From positions 62,001-126,000 of the forward strand of contig JAHLKC010000086.1 of assembly GCA_025449115.1 (NCBI GenBank): a stretch of 64,000 nt of DNA, in the 5' to 3' direction. A program made the position numbers and the translations under genes. The stretch comes from Chytridium lagenaria (taxonomy: Eukaryota > Chytridiomycota > Chytridiomycetes > Chytridiales > Chytridiaceae). The notes beneath the pieces are model-generated. The model had not been told where the DNA came from. It saw nothing but the letters and a program-made list of their open reading frames with translations, and made no database searches. Shown here one piece after another: positions 1 through 11,500 of this stretch (position 1 is its first letter; every line of letters starts with the position of its first letter).

Positions 1-37
1 CTCCTCTCACACCCCTTCCACCACCATTTCTCGATGA

Positions 38-619
38 CATCCCTACCCCCTACTCTGTACCCTCCCCACCTCCCGACTACCCCATCTTCACCCCCCTCAC
101 CCCAACATCCTCCCCCAGCGTCCCACCCTCCCCACTCTCCCCGCCATAACCCCTCCATCTCCCTCCCCCTCCCACACCAAACCATCATCATCAACCCTCA
201 CAGACCGTTCTCTCATCCACCTCCTCACCGTCTCCACCCATCTCATCGAATTCGGTTGCATCGGCGCATCAGCCCCCATCACCCCTCCTCTCCTCACATC
301 CCTCCTCACCTCCCCCTCCTCACAAACTCTCCGTCGTATCAACCTCGCGTCAACACGTCTCAATCCACAACACCTCCTCTACAGCGTCATGAATGCAGCG
401 TCCCTCGGATCCTTTGTATGGCCAAACCTGTTGTTCCTCGAGATCCCGTGGTTGTATGGTGGGACACCGTTGCAAATACATGAGATTGCGACGGTGGTGA
501 GCGTGGTGAGGGATTTGAAGATGTTGGATATTAGGGATTCACTTGACTCTAAGAATGGACGGATGGAACGGATGGTGAATGGACGTGGTGGGGAGGTGGA
601 TGTGATGATGGGGGGATGA
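38..619 (+). CDS. 3' exon of an unidentified LRR-like protein (5' end outside or upstream exon missing)
   Basis: This frame is open from just after the stop at 35-37 to the TGA at 617-619 and shows the C-ending codon preference seen in other genes here. The first ~45 residues are rich in Pro and Ser. The rest looks globular, with leucine-spaced stretches such as LRRINLASTRLNPQHLL and WPNLLFLEIPWL, which resemble leucine-rich repeats of F-box/LRR proteins. No start codon fits, so this should be the last exon of a gene beginning upstream. The overlapping Pro/His-rich frame (34-483) is a shadow. The family is not identified; LRR is a weak call from hydrophobic spacing. Confidence 0.4.
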   Translation, partial: HPYPLLCTLPTSRLPHLHPPHPNILPQRPTLPTLPAITPPSPSPSHTKPSSSTLTDRSLIHLLTVSTHLIEFGCIGASAPITPPLLTSLLTSPSSQTLRRINLASTRLNPQHLLYSVMNAASLGSFVWPNLLFLEIPWLYGGTPLQIHEIATVVSVVRDLKMLDIRDSLDSKNGRMERMVNGRGGEVDVMMGG

Positions 620-3158
620 AGAGATGTGAATGGTGTTTTGTTGTTATTTTCCCCTGTTTTTTTCTTTTGACCGCGTATTCTCCGCATACATATCCTCTTT
701 TTTTTATTTGTTTGCATCAGGATGTTGAAAGGGCGTGATGATGATGATGATGATGAGTGGCTTCTGCGTGTTTCTCTGTGTATTATTTATCACATATTTT
801 CTTTTTGACATAAAAATGGCGTGTATTCAAGTAAAACCCATCATCGTTGCCATTTTCATTTACATCTTCAGCCTTTTTTTTTCAAAAAAAATATAATACC
901 GATTTCGATGGAGGACCATTGTGCTATGGATGATCGAAAAATCAACCTTTTTCAAAGTCCGCCTGCAATCGACTTTGTTCATCCGGGGTGTCATCGAACA
1001 TTTCAACGCATCCACTTGTACGTCAACACACTGTCATTGTAGATCCCTCATGTCGCCCAATGGATCCAAAATCCATGCTATTTCGTAAGTTATCACACGT
1101 GAATGCTCCCCGTTCAGCAACATCAGGCCATCGATGCTATTGTTGGCGCCTCCCCCACACATGACGGTGATTAAAAGAAAACGACGGGTTTCCGTGTTTG
1201 GCATACACCTCTCCATCACGTTACGGTGATTAGACGCAGACCGAAAAAACCGGCGCTACAGCATGCACCTCCCCATTAATTACACGTTACGGTGATTAGA
1301 CGCCCTGAGAAAACGGAGTTCCATATTCCATCGATTCAACGACCACAGATTCTCTTGGTCCGGATGGATTTTTTTCTTTGAAGACGTGTGGGAGAGTGTC
1401 CGTTTAGTTTACAGGAACCAAAAAAGCGATTGTAGACGTCGTAAGAATACGATATGATTAAGTTAAGGACGATCGGGATGGATGTTGTTTTTTTGGGCAC
1501 CGGATCATTTCAAAGGTATACTGGAAATGGCACAAGATATCCTCTTGTTTGTTGGTGTACGTGAAGGGTAACGTCTGCTCTCAAAATGTCCGTTAGAATC
1601 TTGTTGTTGCTCATTGCATCACATTTTAACAAATCAACGACAGGGAAGGAGGATTTAAAAACACTGTCATCTGGCTGGTGAACCATTAATTCCCACGTGT
1701 TAGTTGTAACGATGTCGGGTTGCTATTAAAACCATCGACGCTTTTCTTTGTTTGCAAGGACGCGTCAAGAAGATACGAAGGACTCTTAGTATCATGGATG
1801 TAAGCCGAGAATTGAAGCAAATCACCGTTGGAGGCCGGGGAAAACTTCTTTCTCCATGTTACATCTTAAGACTATGTTTTTGATTGTAGATGGGACTATT
1901 TGCGAGCGAAGGTTTGGATGGAGCTTTCAAAACGTTTGTTCTAAAAAAGGTGACGATCGACTATTGAGAAATCCTTTGCGGCATATCACAACTTTTCTTT
2001 GTAGAGATCTCTTGACGAGGGAGCTCTCCAACATAAAGTGTTGCGGAGCGTTCTGATGAAAATGTGGGCGGGCGGTTTTGCTAGTTGGGAATGAAAGTGG
2101 TAAAGGGGTTTGAAGGAAGGAATGCGAAAAGGGAGTGTACCTAAAGAGTAAGAATGTAATATATTGTCAATAGTTTATTTACTCTGATACGTTTTTTCTT
2201 GGTGCTTGGGTACGTTCAAATATCATGGGATGCTGGTTGAGTTTCAGTGTTTGCGCACTTACTGAGGTGGTTTTAGGCGTCTACCTTTGTTTCAGTGTGA
2301 GATACGACTAGCTGCTTATATTTCTTATGAAGCAGAGGGCGGTTAAGAGAATACTGTCTTTGACGGAGTCAGAGATAACTATTATCATGATTTATTCCAT
2401 CCATTATCTAGCTCCTTCTTCATGCTCTTCTGGATGCAAGAAATAAACGGCTCTGTATACCGTCAATAAATTATAAAGGGAAGCGGCGAACAGAGAGGAA
2501 AATAAAAGTTCGGATGTGAAAGAAAAGGAAAGCTGTGATCGTTTACACATCATTTTTTGCTATATGCTCGCTGGATGTCGTTGTCTGGATAAAGTCTTTA
2601 GATATGATCTTCAACATCTCACTGCCTCAAAGGACGACGATGGCCACTCTACAAAATTACCATCAAATCACCCAGTGTCTCGTAAAGCTTACGCCGAGAA
2701 AAACTCAACATCTGACACCGACGGCTCGTATGGCATCACTAGGTACGTTGTTTCCAAGATGATGCAGGCAACAAACCCCATCAAAATACTCTACTACTGA
2801 AATCACAGAGTTTATTGCGGATGAAACGAAAACAAGAAACAGAAAAGTGCGAACGACGACGGTTCGTTTTGCATCCAGATGAAGGGGGGTGTCAAGATGG
2901 CATCGAATCTCAGCAGACCCTGTTGCATGACCACAGAGGCACAGAATAAATTTTCGCTCTTTCACAAACTGCCGTTCATTCCACACCCTCCACCTTACCC
3001 CGCATCCCCATCTCTGGTCGCTCCTTACCAAATCTGTCCCCCACCCCATCGCCGGTGGTTTTAACTGTTTTAAAGAGAGGGGAATAATATCTAGAAAGCC
3101 ACTTTAAGCGTTCCCTTGGCGGGCGATGGCATTCTAAAGATTGGAGATAACCATAACC
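620..3158. other. gene-poor stretch; no gene supported
   Basis: There is no convincing coding frame across about 2.5 kb. It holds a GAT trinucleotide run near 736-755, a short partial tandem repeat at 1202-1303, and AT-rich sequence. Short open frames at 2516-2800 and 2879-3064 could be exons, since a good donor-like ACTAG|GTACGT lies near 2741 and an AACAG acceptor-like site near 2845. Their translations resemble nothing I recognise, so I do not call a gene. Confidence 0.5.
1202..1303. repeat. two-copy short direct repeat
   Basis: The core CACGTTACGGTGATTAGACG occurs at about 1217-1236 and again at about 1283-1302. Each copy is preceded by a related CAT(A/G)CACCT(C/)CCAT segment, so the unit is about 36-42 bp with a period near 60 bp. 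A third, degraded version (GACGGTGATTA) sits near 1163. No coding frame overlaps it. Confidence 0.7.
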
Positions 3159-5313
3159 ATGTACCTCGTTAGACCTTTTGAGCTTCCCGTCCTCGCGTCC
3201 CTCACTGTGGACGAGGAAGGGAAGCAGCTACGATGGACTGTTAATCCGGAAACATGTAAGCTTACTTTAGTAGGCAGTCTCTTCTTTTGCGGTTATGCCT
3301 GGCCATCGCAGCGGTTATCGATAGCATACTTTTTGGACTATAATACCTTTCTTCCTATTATCGTCGCTGTTTCTTGTCCTTATCTATCATCTTCCGACGT
3401 CTTTCGTATCTCTCCCATCTTACATTTAAACACCTCCACTTCCCCACGCAGCCACCCGCACAGACTCCCTCCCTTCACCGCCATCTACGCCATCAGCATA
3501 GTCCCCACCTCCATCTCCTCCCCAGGCACACTCCACACCCCCGCAACCCCTGACGACACATCCTACGGCGTTCTCATCCACCACATCCGAACCTCCACAT
3601 CCCGCTCTGTTGTGACGGATGTGGTGGAATTTAGAGTGGGGGGGAGAAGGAGGCGAATGAGTTGAAGAAAAGGATATTGGAATGTGCTGGTGAGTATTGT
3701 TTTTTTCTCTCCTCTTTTGAGTTAGTCTGAACGGTATGTAGGGCTTGCGAAAACTAGGAGGGTGCTTGCGATTCTGAATCCGAGAAGTGGGGAGGGGGAG
3801 GAAGGGGGGGAAGATGTGTTTAGGAAGGTTGTGGCGCCAGTTTTTGAGTTGGCGGGTTTAAGCGTTGAAGTACTGGGTGAGTCTTTAAAATACTCTCAAG
3901 ATTCTTTTTAATGACCGTTTCTTTTTTTAAAAAAAATTAAACGCCCGTCTGTGTCTGTTAAAATCGCTTTAAACTTACTCGATGGTGCTTTCTCCTTTCA
4001 TTTTTTTTTTTTTAATGTAGTTTCGGAAAAGCCCCTGAAGATGATGGGAACTGTGAGGCAGATGGAAGATCTGACAGAATATGATGCGATTGCGGTTTGT
4101 GGAGGGGATGGAATTGTGCATGAAGTGGTGAATGTGGGTGTTTCTTCCGATTTTTTTTTTTTCAATGGTTTATATCTGATTTCATTCCTTTGGTTAGGGC
4201 ATTTTGACAAGATCGGACTGGGATGTTGCCTCCAAGATACCCATAATTATTATACCTGCAGGTACGCTCTCATCAGCATTTGTCTGTATTTAAAGGCAGT
4301 TCGATTAATATTGTTTATTAGGCAAAGTAAATTTCCAGGCCAAATCGCTTCACCTCACGCATCCTCTCATCTCTGCGGTCTCCTTACTCCACCCGTCCCC
4401 TGTTCCTCGCACTGTCCTCGGCTTGACGACCATGTCTGGTCTCCGCGTATTTTCTCACAGTCAAGTTCGTTGGCTTCCACCTCCCAAGTTCTCTCACTCA
4501 TGGACTTCCTTTCTCCTATCACAACGTCCCGATCCCAACATTCCCACTCGCTTCGGTCTCCACCATTTCCCTCCCCCCTCAACGTCTACCGAAAAAACTC
4601 CACGCGCCGCCCCGCCAAAACGAAACCAACCCGGTCCTCCCCTTCACCATCCTTGTCTCGCTCCATCCTCCCTCCCACTCGGTTGGAACTCTGCCGCGTT
4701 CGGTTCTCCACTCATTGTCTCGGCGCCACCCCCAACTCCGCTCCCTACCTCACCGTCTCCATCTGCGACCCCACAGCTCCTCAGCCCCTCCCAACAGCCA
4801 CAACCTCTGCAACGCCGCTCCCACCGCCCCTCACCACGTTTTCGGCGGAAGCCCTCCTCGTTACGTTCACTCCACCTGATAGCAAGCCGCTGCCTACACC
4901 CAAGTATGGGATGAATTTGCGGTGCTTGAAGGGCGGGAAAATGATTGTAGATGGGGAACTTATGGAGGCGGGACCCTTTGCGGCGGAGGCTGTGGAGGGG
5001 GCTGTGACGTTTTTAGGGATGCCTGGGGACCTTGAAAGGGCGTTTGAAACAGAACGTGCGGGGCGGGTATCTGTGAAAGCAAGAGAAACGATCAAGAGGG
5101 ATCGTTGGGGATGGAGAGAAGGATGAATGGGATGCAGGAGACTGGGATGGGGATGAGAAGAGTGTTTTGGGGAGCTTGGGACGAGCTTATTTTGGACAGA
5201 ATGGTGGGAAGACGGTGAAAAGGACCACTGAGGTGAAACCTGTTGATGGGAATGCTGTGGCCGCTGTTGGTGCTTGTGCGGTTTTTGTTGGGTTGCGAGT
5301 GTTGTTGTTATGA
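3159..5313 (+). CDS. sphingosine/long-chain-base kinase-like protein (DAGK catalytic fold), frame-broken
   Basis: The family phosphorylates sphingoid bases at membranes. Exon 1 starts at ATG 3159 (MYLVRPFELPVLASLTVDEE) and ends at a GTAAGC donor near 3256. A later exon carries the N-terminal glycine-rich loop RRVLAILNPRSGEGE (about 3750-3800). After short introns comes the hallmark AIAVCGGDGIVHEVVN (about 4090-4130), then SDWDVASKIPIIIIPAG, equivalent to the PxGxxPAG segment. Further on, TTMSGLRVFS resembles the SGLRLFS part of the lipid-binding half. MIVDGELMEAG near 4941-4974 matches the C-terminal VDGE motif. The reading frame changes at a G7 run (3638-3644), again in the C-rich 4400-4870 stretch, and near 5080-5110. 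After the last change a tail ending in VGACAVFVGLRVLLL reaches TGA 5311-5313. The central region aligns poorly in any single frame. Either assembly indels or a decayed copy would explain this. Confidence 0.7.
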
Positions 5314-6040
5314 GAGCTGTTTGGGGGGTTGAAGGGGGAGGGCATTTTGTGGGTGGAATGGGGTGGAGAGATGTTGTTGGAGGGTTGATTTGGCCTTGGA
5401 CGGTTTGGGGGAAGGGGGCGGTTTAAAGACCCCACTTTCTCCTTTCTTGATTTCTTTTTTTCTTTGCAATGTTTTTGTTTTTGTTTGTTTTTTCTTCATC
5501 CCGGTTTATTTTTTCTCTTCTTCCCGCATTAATATCTTTTCTTGAACGTTTTTTTCCCTCCTGAAAAACATATACTTGATATCATAACTGGTGTTGTGTA
5601 TTTCTTTCTTTTGGTTCTACCCTGACTCTTACATTTTTGGGGCCTCTCTTTTTCTTCTTTTGTGACTCTTTAGGACTTTTTCGTGCCGGTTTTTTTTTTC
5701 CGTCTGTTCGAGTGTATCTGATGCCTGTCTTATGATTAATGATTGTTGGTTGTTTAAGTTTGTGGATATGGAAGATCATGCGAAATATCACGAATGACAG
5801 ATATTCTATTAGGATTAAAAGCGTTCAGCGAGGAGACCATTACTGTGCCGAGCTGGTTCAATGACGGACGTCTGCAACCACGGTCCTTAGCTGGTCCTTA
5901 GCTGTTCCGTTGTCCTTTTTTTGAGACGGCTGCTCCAACAAGGTGGATGAATGAGAGGCTTGACCTGAGGACCGTAATTAAACCAAATTGATTTTTTTTT
6001 TTTTTATTTTTAATTTTTAGTGAACCAACACCGCCCTTCT
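5314..6040. other. intergenic, T-rich, nothing recognised
   Basis: This is T-rich sequence with several homopolymers (for example the T runs near 5690 and 5991-6005). No open frame in it has coding-like codon use, and no RNA gene is recognised. Confidence 0.5.
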
Positions 6041-6128
6041 ATTTTCTTAAGCATCAGCCTCAACTGTTGAGGTGTCGTCGGAACCACAGTCTACCATCTC
6101 GCTGCTAGTCTGCATTCCATCGCAAGCT

Positions 6129-6165
6129 CGTTCGTTCGTTCGTTCCTTCGTTCGTTCGTTCGTTC
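6129..6165 (+). repeat. CGTT microsatellite
   Basis: About nine tandem CGTT units with one CCTT-type interruption. It lies upstream of, or in a 5' intron or UTR of, the membrane-protein gene that follows. Confidence 0.9.
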
Positions 6166-6368
6166 TAGGCATCCCTGTAGAGGCATCGCGTGCGTTGGAC
6201 TTTGGACTTTTGTGTCTGTGCAGACAAGGAGAAAGAGGAAAACAGCGCACTCAACCAAGCCAGCGATTGTCTGAACCCTTCAAGTAGAGTGCTGTTGCTG
6301 AGCAACAGGAATCTCTGGATGTATTAAAGGAGAGGATATCTCAACAACACAACCCGCATAAAGAAAGT

Positions 6369-7926
6369 TTGAGGGACCACATGTCTGACAGAAAGGCAAC
6401 ACGCGAGGACCGCATCATTGAGGATGATGCCCCGCCATCAAGGGGTAGTCCCATGGGCAGTTTCCTCTCCTCAGGTCCATCCTTTGACCAAACCCCATTC
6501 GCTGGACACCATCGTTTCTCCATGGATTGGGCTCTCGAAGAAGCCCGTCGCAATAACGAGAAACCGTTCATCCAAGAACTTCGAGAGGTTATCAAGATGA
6601 GGCAGTTTCAGATTACAGAGGATCCAGAAGTTCTATTTGACGACGAGGTGCCTGAAGAAGACATACTGTCAGACACCCCTCCGGAAGGACCAGAGACTTC
6701 TGTGGTGCCATCGCCTTCATCAACTACAGCCACATCTGACACCCTGTTGACTAGTCCCATTACAACAGAAGTGGCGTCCACCACCTCATTCAACTCCCTG
6801 GAATCTACAACCCAACCGGTTCAACTGTTGCACCCGTCTCCGACTCTTCAAACGTGAACGCCGCCGGCACCCCTTTCACCCAAAGCCCCGCCTTTATGGG
6901 CATCATGGTCTCCCTCTCCATCATCCTCCTCGCAGTCCTCGCCGCCCTTTTCATCTTCTTCAAACGTAAAAGGGACAACACCTCCATCCCCATGTACAAA
7001 GTCCGTCAAAACTCTTGGGATAAAATCTCACCAACCACACAAAGGTTCTCATCATCCCCTTCAGAGGCTCCGCCAGTTTTACCACCAAAAGAATACTTGC
7101 CAACACCGTCTCCACAACCTTCTTCTTTCGTGCCAGCACCCTCCCCACTTCCCATGTTGAACACGGCAGCTTCTTACGCTCCCGTCAGAGAAACCGTCGA
7201 ATCCCCTACAACCATGACGATGCCCCGCGTCACCTCCGCCGACACCACGGCAGCTTCTTACGCTCCGTCAGAGAAACCGTCGCATCCCCTACAACCATGA
7301 CGATGCCCCGTGTCATCTCCGCGTCGCCCACCCAAGCCACCGTCTTAGCACCAGCAGTAGGCGTAGACCCTATGCGTCGCAACACCACGATGAAAACTGA
7401 CAGCTCAGGGTTTTCCTGGAACACTGGCACATCCTACTTTAACTTTAACGTTCACCCGTACTGGACGGGAACGCAGGATGAGGTGCAGAGATTGACGACA
7501 CAGGCTGACCCCCCTGCTGTGGATGACAATGAGGAGGATGAGGAGGAGTTGGAGTCGGTTGTGGCCGTTTCGTCGGGGAGTCAACGGAAAGTGACGGAAA
7601 AGTCAGAGGTGGAGGAGAAGTTGGTGTTGCCAGATTTTGGGTTTGAGGAGGTTAACGCGGTGTTTGAGGTGGAGAAACCTGCAGAGAAGGTTTTGGAGGT
7701 GGAGAAGCCCGTGATACCAGTGGAGAACGTTTTGGAGGTGGAGAAACCTAAAGTGGAGATAGAGAAGGGCGGGGAAGAGGTGCCGGTTGCGCCTGTGAGG
7801 GGTGCGTCTGCTTCCACTGATGAGAGGCCGGGGTCGTCGCTGTCGATGTTGTCTAATGTTTCGACAACAGTGAGGACGGATACAGAGGTATCTGTCAAGT
7901 CCGTGAAGGAACCTTTGGATTCATAG
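6369..7926 (+). CDS. mucin-like single-pass membrane protein with cytoplasmic tail (frame changes present)
   Basis: No family is identified. Three consecutive open frames read as one protein. The first (6369-6857) has a charged segment with EALEEARRNNEK-like helix character, then an acidic and Ser/Thr/Pro-rich stalk (TTEVASTTSFNSLEST). The second (about 6782-7300) has a clear transmembrane segment, IMVSLSIILLAVLAALFIFF, followed by KRKR (positive-inside), then a Pro/Ser-rich tail. The third (7297-7926) is acidic with repeats of EVEKP (VLEVEKP twice, IPVENVLEVEKP) and ends at TAG 7924-7926. The switch from the second to the third frame is explained by one missing C in the second copy of an 84-bp tandem duplication at 7163-7329. 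The first switch (about 6750-6790) could be an indel or a small intron. In-frame coding may begin upstream (AVAEQQESLDVLKERI at about 6290). The layout resembles a fungal wall-stress-sensor-like surface protein; that is inference only. Confidence 0.55.
7163..7329 (+). repeat. 84-bp in-gene tandem duplication, second copy lacking 1 nt
   Basis: Copy 1 is 7163-7246 (84 bp) and copy 2 is 7247-7329 (83 bp). Both encode TAASYAPVRETV-SPTTMTMP when read in register. Copy 1 has GCTCCCGTCAG and copy 2 has GCTCCGTCAG, and the missing C causes the frame switch in the surrounding gene. A few substitutions separate the copies. Confidence 0.9.
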
Positions 7927-8586
7927 GACCTGGTGTCTTTTTTTCTGAGCCGCCCCCCTATCCTTCTTTTTTCTACATGTTTCTGTTTTGTTTTTCACAC
8001 TTGTTTTTGTTTTCTTTTCCAGATCACTCAACGACTCTTTCATACCTCCTCTTTACTGTTTGTTTTGTTATAATTGATTTCTGTGATTAAGCCAAGGACA
8101 AACACTTTTAAAAGTTTTATAAACCCTCGTCTTTTTTCTCTCTTGTTTTCCCTCCTTCTTTACTGTATGTGTCATCACCCTCTGTTGCTATGTATTTTTG
8201 TGATATGGAAGTACACATCCGACGGTGCTTGTTTTCCGTACTTCTTCCTTACATTTGTTGTTCGAACTTTTTTAAAACAAAAGATTATTTTAACTGCAAC
8301 ACCTTGTTTCATATTTGAGGGGTGTCACTGTAACTTTATACTAACGCGGCATGAAGATAGCATAACTCTAAGTATTTACAGCTCTTTTCTGAGTCCTTCG
8401 TTTGTTTTCTTTGCTTTCCAATAGGCTCATCAATTGTAGCAATAATCTTCCGGCCTAAAGATGTCGTTGCTTTCAAGGTCCTGCTATTTGCTCATACTTT
8501 TTCATTAATCTTAGTTCTACAAACACAGCGAAATATTTTAATCCCACTCATTAAAATGTCACAATTTAAATATTAAAGTAAAACAA
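7927..8586. other. intergenic, T-rich; convergent 3' regions
   Basis: This lies between the 3' end of the membrane-protein gene (plus) and the 3' end of RMI1 (minus), so it should hold two terminators. An open frame at 8074-8424 is T-rich, Phe/Leu-heavy and not coding-like. No RNA gene is seen. Confidence 0.5.
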
Positions 8587-11500
8587 CTACAACCACATCG
8601 AATCCACATCCCAAACCAAAGCCGCAGCCTCAACGGTCATCCTCGACACTGATAAAATCGTCGGGATTCCCATAAACCCCGTGAACTTGCCACCAGTTCG
8701 TCCAGCTGACGATGAAGTCCCAGAAATGGGACTCGCGCCACCCGCAAGAGTGGCAGACGCGGGAAACTCGACAACGTAGACCCCATCCACATTTGCGAGC
8801 TTGGATTCGAGGACTTTAATCAAATGGCTTGGGGATTTCTGCGGAAAAAAATAAATAAATAATAAAATAAAATAAAATGTGTCAATATGTTATAACAATA
8901 TAAAAAAACAAATAACCAACCTGAATCCCCACACTGCTACCCCCAACTCCAACACTGGACGCCCGGCGATGCTCCTCCGGCACGACTTTCACCCCTGCAG
9001 GACTCCCCGTAACTCCCCTTATATCCCCAAACCGTTCACAAAACCCCGCCGAAAGCGACACCTCCAACACCGCAGTCCCATCACACAAAGTCGCGCAAAA
9101 GCATTTCAACAGTTTATGCGCGCGTATAGACTCAAGGAAACCTTTAACATATATCCTAAACCAAGAAAAACAGACGGGGAACAAATGAGAAGAGGGGGTG
9201 GGGGAATGGAAAAAAATAAAATTACCGTTTCCCAAACTTCGGTTCGGCCATCGCCAAATATGTGATCCCCATTTCTTTAAACATCGGCAACATCTCCGCA
9301 GGTGGTAACACCGCCTCATCCGCCCTTGCAACAGGCGACGACGACATTTCTTCCGTTCGTTCAAGTAACCGTGGATCAGCGTAAGGTGCCTTAGGCCGCC
9401 GTTTGATAAGCGGTTGCTCCACTTCTTCTTGCTCTAAGACAGGGATTAGGGTCCCGGGGAGGGGCAGTGAACGCTTGGGTTGTTTAAAAGGGACATGGGA
9501 AGTGTATCTTCAACGACTGCCAACAAGAAAAAAAATAAATCATTAGTTCATGCTTTTAAGCACCGCGAAACTACAATTAGAATGCTCTAGGCCTCTCGCC
9601 GAACATAAAACAGCAAACTCACCTGTCCCCTGCGAAAATGGCATGGACATCGGCACCGTTGCCGAAACCAAAACTCCCGGTCTATTCTCCTCATCCATTC
9701 CTCCAGTCTCCTCATCGTCTCTCTCAAAATGCTGTCCCTGATATTCATCGCCATGAACATCTCATCAGTTTTCGTCGCCACTTCCTCGCTTTCCTTCAGA
9801 TCGAAATCCATCGTCTCAACACTGAGCGGTATGTCGTTTAATGGTTGGAAGGCTATAGAGTATTCAATATGTGAAGAAGTTTTATCTCTAGATAGAGATA
9901 AAACAAGACTATCTACCTGTTGAAGGTGTATTATCCATCCTCTGATGCCGTGTCGATGGTTGTCCGGAGAGCTTTGAATGCGGCGTAGGTGGTAACGAAG
10001 GGAGGTCGAGGGATTTAAAAGTATCAAAATCAGGAGCTCAGCAAGAACTTCAGCTATGAAAAAAGGATAATTAGCCAAATACCATCTATAAGAAAAAGAT
10101 TTAAGGCTCTTACCAGCATCGTTTGTGTCAAGAGAGTCAATGGGAACATGTTCAAAGGAGTGATCCTTCAATGACGGTTCTTGACGTTTTAGAGGCGGGA
10201 GTTTTGAATTTAAAGGATTTGCTAGATAATCAGATCGAGAAAGGGCACCCAAATTCAAAAGGTGTGACTCATCAACCACTATAAAAAAACAAAGCAATTG
10301 TAAAACGTCAGTTCAAAGGCAAGCAAAAAACGAGGGAAAATCATTTATCCTACCCGTCTCCTGTGTATCCTCCTCCTCCTTAACCATTCCCTTCCCGCTC
10401 CCAAACTTCTTATCCTGCGCCGCCTTCTTCTGGTTCATATCCAATTTAGGCGTCATATCCAATGACCCTATTTTCGGATCGTCTCGAACAGGCGACGGCG
10501 AGCGTTGTGAGTTTTGCGAAAGGCGAGGCCGTTTCTCAAAGGTAAAACTTTCGCGTCGTCGTTTCTGGCTTGAGATGGGTATGCCTTTTCAAAGCCAAAA
10601 AGCATTAAGAAATAAATTTTAAACACAATAAGCATCTCAGAAAAAGGAACGCAAGCTTTACGAAAGACGAGGGAGGATATTACAGTAGAACAGGATGTTA
10701 GGTTATACCTTGCTTTCTCGCTGCAGACGACGGACTCTTTCTCAACATCTCCGGTGAACTCTCCGCCTGTGACTGCAACGTCGCAATCCTCCTCCCGACT
10801 GGCGAGCCCTCTAAAGCCTTCTTGTCCCTCCTTACCGGTGAACTCGACAACAGACTTATAATCCCTGCTCTTACTTTCCTCGGCGTTTCCCCGACTTTAT
10901 GAATCTCCCTCCTCAATCCGTCCACCCTCCGTTCCTCCTGCGATAGCCTCGGCTCAACCTGCCAACGACTCCGTCCATCCGCTGCAGCCATCGTCCGGAC
11001 CGCCCTTAAAGATTCCGGAATACGTTGACTTAATGGTGAAGATCCCTTTTGCGAACCTTTCCGGGAACGTTTCGACGAAGACGACGAAGTCGTTACGACA
11101 CGTGATTTCGAATTCTTCGATGACGTTCGTGATGGAGGGATGCAAGTAGTCTGAAAATCGGGATCATCCGCCCCCACAGGGTCATCGAAATCCGCCCAAT
11201 TGAAATCCTCAAAATCATCGGGTATTTGCATATTGTACCGTCGTTCATCTTCATCGTGGGTGTCGTGTTGTTGAAGGAACGATTTTTCGGCTTCTTCGAC
11301 GCCTCGAAGAAAGTCTTCATTGTTGCGGCCGTCAAAGGAGCCGAAGGAGTATTGGGAAAAGTTTTCTTCTTCGGTGTTGTGTGGGACGACGGTGTCGGGA
11401 CCGTGGACGGTGGTGACTTTGGATTCGGGTAGTGACCAATTGGAGCGGCGTAGAAAGATGGGAGTTGGGTTTCGTCGTCAGAAGGGTTTGCGTATCCTTC

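Noticed and set aside
34..483. Open frame of 149 codons, Pro/His/Ser-rich, near the left edge
   Set aside because: It is a shadow of the C-rich codon positions of the LRR-like exon in the neighbouring frame, which ends in a globular sequence.
8074..8424. 116-codon Phe/Leu-rich frame as a membrane protein
   Set aside because: T-rich non-coding sequence gives Phe/Leu frames by composition, with no coding codon bias and no conserved motif.
9587..10297. 236-codon minus-strand frame as an independent gene
   Set aside because: It runs through intron-like stretches and contains several RMI1 linker exons; splice signals fit better as part of RMI1.
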